From the NCBI GenBank assembly GCA_048270425.1, contig JBLWSY010000003.1:1-64000 (forward strand): a stretch of DNA of 64,000 bases, written 5' to 3'. Positions 62,444 to 64,000 of the stretch are shown here, in pieces (position 1 is the stretch's first letter; each line of letters begins with the position of its first letter). The notes beneath the pieces were generated by a model. That model saw only the letters and a list, made by a program, of their open reading frames with translations. It did no database searches and was not told the DNA's origin. Source of the DNA: Oceanospirillum sp048270425 (GTDB lineage: Bacteria > Pseudomonadota > Gammaproteobacteria > Pseudomonadales > Halomonadaceae). A program made the position numbers and the translations under genes.

Positions 62444-63185
62444 GTCGATTCAACATCCTTTAACGGTGAACGGTACGGCGAAGAGCCAAAAAATGGCCGG
62501 TGTTGCTATCAGCGCTTATCTTTCTACGTCTGTTTTGTCGTCAACGATCAGCCGTTTCTTAAGTTGGCTGGCTTTATTGATTCTGCCTTTTCTGCTGCTG
62601 GCCGCAACTCAGGTTCAGGCAGACGATTCCTCTCAGTCAAGACAAACGCTACTGGTTCTGGGTGACAGCATCAGCGCCGGTTACGGCCTGCGTCAGGGAC
62701 AGGGTTGGGTCAACCTGCTGGATAAACGCCTTAAAGAGCAGGGCTACAATACACAAGTGATCAACGCCAGTATCAGCGGTGAAACCACACCGGGCGGACT
62801 CACCCGCCTGCCTGCCTTACTCCGACAGCATCAACCGGATCTGGTTCTGTTGGAACTCGGCGGTAATGATGGCTTGCGCGGCCTGCCGCTGCATCTGATG
62901 CAGAACAATCTCAGCCGTATGATCGACCTGACCCGTCAGGCGGATGCCACTCCGGTACTACTGGGCATTCAGTTACCACCGAATTATGGCCGCCGATACA
63001 CAGCCGCCTTCGCAGCGGTTTACCCAACACTGGCAGAACAAAAGCAGGTTGCTATCGTGCCCTTTATTCTGGAGAAGATCGCCATCTACCCGGATCTGAT
63101 GCAAAGCGACGGTATTCACCCCAAAGCCGAAGCTCAGCGCCAGCTGTTGGATAATATCTGGCCAACGCTGCAGCCTTTGCTGTAA
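62442..63185 (+). CDS. tesA: Arylesterase/acyl-CoA thioesterase I (TesA), secreted SGNH hydrolase
   Basis: Periplasmic SGNH-family hydrolase acting on acyl thioesters, lysophospholipids and aryl esters. From the ATG at 62442, with GGGAG five bases upstream, it has 247 residues: a long polar N-region, a hydrophobic core at about 40-58 (WLALLILPFLLLAATQVQA) and a likely cleavage after VQA. Mature motifs are LVLGDSISAGYG (catalytic Ser), LELGGNDGLRG and DGIHPKAEAQ (catalytic Asp-His). A later ATG at 62493 would give a normal-length signal peptide. Divergent from ybbA as in E. coli. Confidence 0.93.
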   Translation: MSIQHPLTVNGTAKSQKMAGVAISAYLSTSVLSSTISRFLSWLALLILPFLLLAATQVQADDSSQSRQTLLVLGDSISAGYGLRQGQGWVNLLDKRLKEQGYNTQVINASISGETTPGGLTRLPALLRQHQPDLVLLELGGNDGLRGLPLHLMQNNLSRMIDLTRQADATPVLLGIQLPPNYGRRYTAAFAAVYPTLAEQKQVAIVPFILEKIAIYPDLMQSDGIHPKAEAQRQLLDNIWPTLQPLL

Positions 63186-63201
63186 ACATTTTACCGGCCA
63201 T

Positions 63202-63236
63202 AAAAAAACGCCCCTCTTAAGTAAGAGGGGCGTTTA
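63202..63236. terminator. Bidirectional terminator between tesA and the ELWxxDGT gene
   Basis: Perfect 13-bp stem AAACGCCCCTCTT (63206-63218) with AAGAGGGGCGTTT (63223-63235), loop AAGT. The minus strand runs into TTTTTTTATGG and the plus strand ends in TTTATC, so it serves both convergent genes. Confidence 0.88.
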
Positions 63237-63284
63237 TCAGCTTATGTCAAGCGGGTCGCTATAAAAAATGTCATCTATAAAATT

Positions 63285-64000
63285 TTACAGGGTAGACCCA
63301 CTAAGCGCTTTAACCTGTTCAATTTTCACAAAACCAGAGTTACTGGAATCTTCTGAACCATCGGTTTTGTAGAGCACGCCATTCTGCTGCAGATAAACAT
63401 AACCGTCGAACTCACCCAGCACATCAGTCGAAGGATAAGAAGGAAGATCAATGGACAACAGCTGATCGGTCTGGGTATTCAGTACATAAGCATCACCCAT
63501 ATGCTGACTAGCAAAAATAAGACCAGCGATATCTGACTTGACTTCCATCTCCCCGCCCATTGAGGCCATTGGGTCATTTGACTCAAATTGCTTCAGTAGG
63601 ACAAGCTGGTTATCTACAAGCTTGGAAAAACTTATAGTAGAGGTAAAGTTAGTGTCATCCCAAACGGATTGCACAAGATAGAGCTGATTACCCGATTTCA
63701 GCAGCTTCATTTGGGACATTTCGTCCCCTAAAGTGCTGGTTAACGACTTTGTTCCGAAAACCGTACCGTCACTTTTCCATAGCTTCTTGCCTTCGCTGTC
63801 TTGGGCGATAAAATACGCCAGACCATCGATAGCCGTTATCTGCTGTGGAAAAGATGAATCAGTGCCTGCATAAAGCTCCAGCAAAACCGGGGCGTTTTGT
63901 CCATCTGCTACCCATAACTCAGTTCCGTACGTAAGGTCACTTGCCTTAAAGAACAGTTTGTCGCCAACTATAGTCAGTTCATTAGGATTAGAGCTGTAAT
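63285..64000 (-). CDS. ELWxxDGT-repeat protein, C-terminal part (truncated by the window edge)
   Basis: The minus-strand frame is open from the window edge at 64000 to a TAA at 63285, giving the last 238 residues of a longer protein. It contains repeats of the ELWxxDGT type: GTELWVADGQN (coded near 63897-63926) and KKLWKSDGTVFGTKSL (near 63745-63790), between beta-strand-like stretches such as NELTIVGDKLFFKA and QITAIDGLAYFIAQD. Such repeats build beta-propeller surfaces in large secreted or surface proteins. No C-terminal sorting motif is obvious in KALSGSTL. The N-terminus and any signal peptide lie outside. Confidence 0.75.
   Translation of the reverse strand, partial: YSSNPNELTIVGDKLFFKASDLTYGTELWVADGQNAPVLLELYAGTDSSFPQQITAIDGLAYFIAQDSEGKKLWKSDGTVFGTKSLTSTLGDEMSQMKLLKSGNQLYLVQSVWDDTNFTSTISFSKLVDNQLVLLKQFESNDPMASMGGEMEVKSDIAGLIFASQHMGDAYVLNTQTDQLLSIDLPSYPSTDVLGEFDGYVYLQQNGVLYKTDGSEDSSNSGFVKIEQVKALSGSTL

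Noticed and set aside
1..64000. tRNA, rRNA, CRISPR, prophage, integron or defence islands
   Set aside because: No cloverleaf-like stretch, spaced direct-repeat array, phage structural gene or nuclease/toxin-antitoxin module was recognised. Apart from the IS end, the window is core genes and a few small accessory units. This was by reading only, without a covariance-model search.

Overview
The window is almost entirely chromosomal core DNA of a gammaproteobacterium. Gene order (rpsB-tsf-pyrH-frr-uppS-cdsA-dxr-rseP-bamA-skp-lpxD-fabZ-lpxA-lpxB-rnhB-dnaE-accA-tilS-pyrG-kdsA-eno-ftsB-ispD-ispF-truD-surE-pcm-rpoS, and map-glnD-dapC-yffB-dapD on the other side) matches the Pseudomonas/Oceanospirillales arrangement. 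The c-di-GMP protein, chemoreceptor and Pseudomonas-type long DapD fit a free-living, motile, probably marine relative of the Oceanospirillaceae; that placement is inference from synteny and protein style.

Layout. Positions 1-134 hold the end of an IS3-family (IS150-like) insertion sequence that landed just behind hemH. Positions 208-36862 are a continuous minus-strand block: hemH, a small DUF6482-like protein, an EAL/GGDEF protein, rpoS, a DUF368 undecaprenyl-phosphate carrier (popT), pcm, surE, truD, ispF, ispD, ftsB, eno, kdsA, pyrG, tilS, accA, dnaE, rnhB, the lipid A genes, the outer membrane assembly genes, isoprenoid and phospholipid genes, and the translation genes frr, pyrH, tsf and rpsB. 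At 36863-37276 transcription diverges. From 37277 the plus strand carries map, glnD, dapC, yffB and dapD, then a four-gene peptide/nickel-type ABC importer operon, a ferredoxin-cyclase-split-barrel fusion protein, a chemoreceptor, dapE and two small unknown genes. From 55316 to the end lie short, mixed-strand units: a Cys-rich unknown protein, a membrane-anchored cold-shock protein, slyX, bolA, DUF3422, an FtsX-type ABC pair divergent from tesA, and the end of an ELWxxDGT-repeat protein.

Functionally the core block links envelope building (lipid A, BamA, UppS, CdsA, PopT, FtsB, RseP), isoprenoid precursor supply (IspD, IspF, Dxr, UppS), fatty acid and nucleotide synthesis (AccA, FabZ, PyrG, PyrH), translation (RpsB, Tsf, Frr, TilS, TruD, Map) and diaminopimelate synthesis for peptidoglycan and lysine (DapC, DapD, DapE).

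The least ordinary items are the ferredoxin-class III cyclase-flavin-like barrel fusion at 48985-50949, the ABC importer with a metalloregulator-like palindrome at 43975-43992, the absence of nlpD next to rpoS with popT in the neighbourhood, the membrane-anchored cold-shock protein, four exact-length 15-bp repeats upstream of eno, and a 22-bp duplicated motif with a DnaA-box-like core on both sides of the chemoreceptor gene. I saw no tRNA, rRNA, CRISPR array, prophage or recognisable defence system. Several starts were moved inward or to GTG on the basis of ribosome binding sites and family lengths (hemH, lpxA, uppS, frr, pyrH, rpsB, dapC, bolA, tesA).
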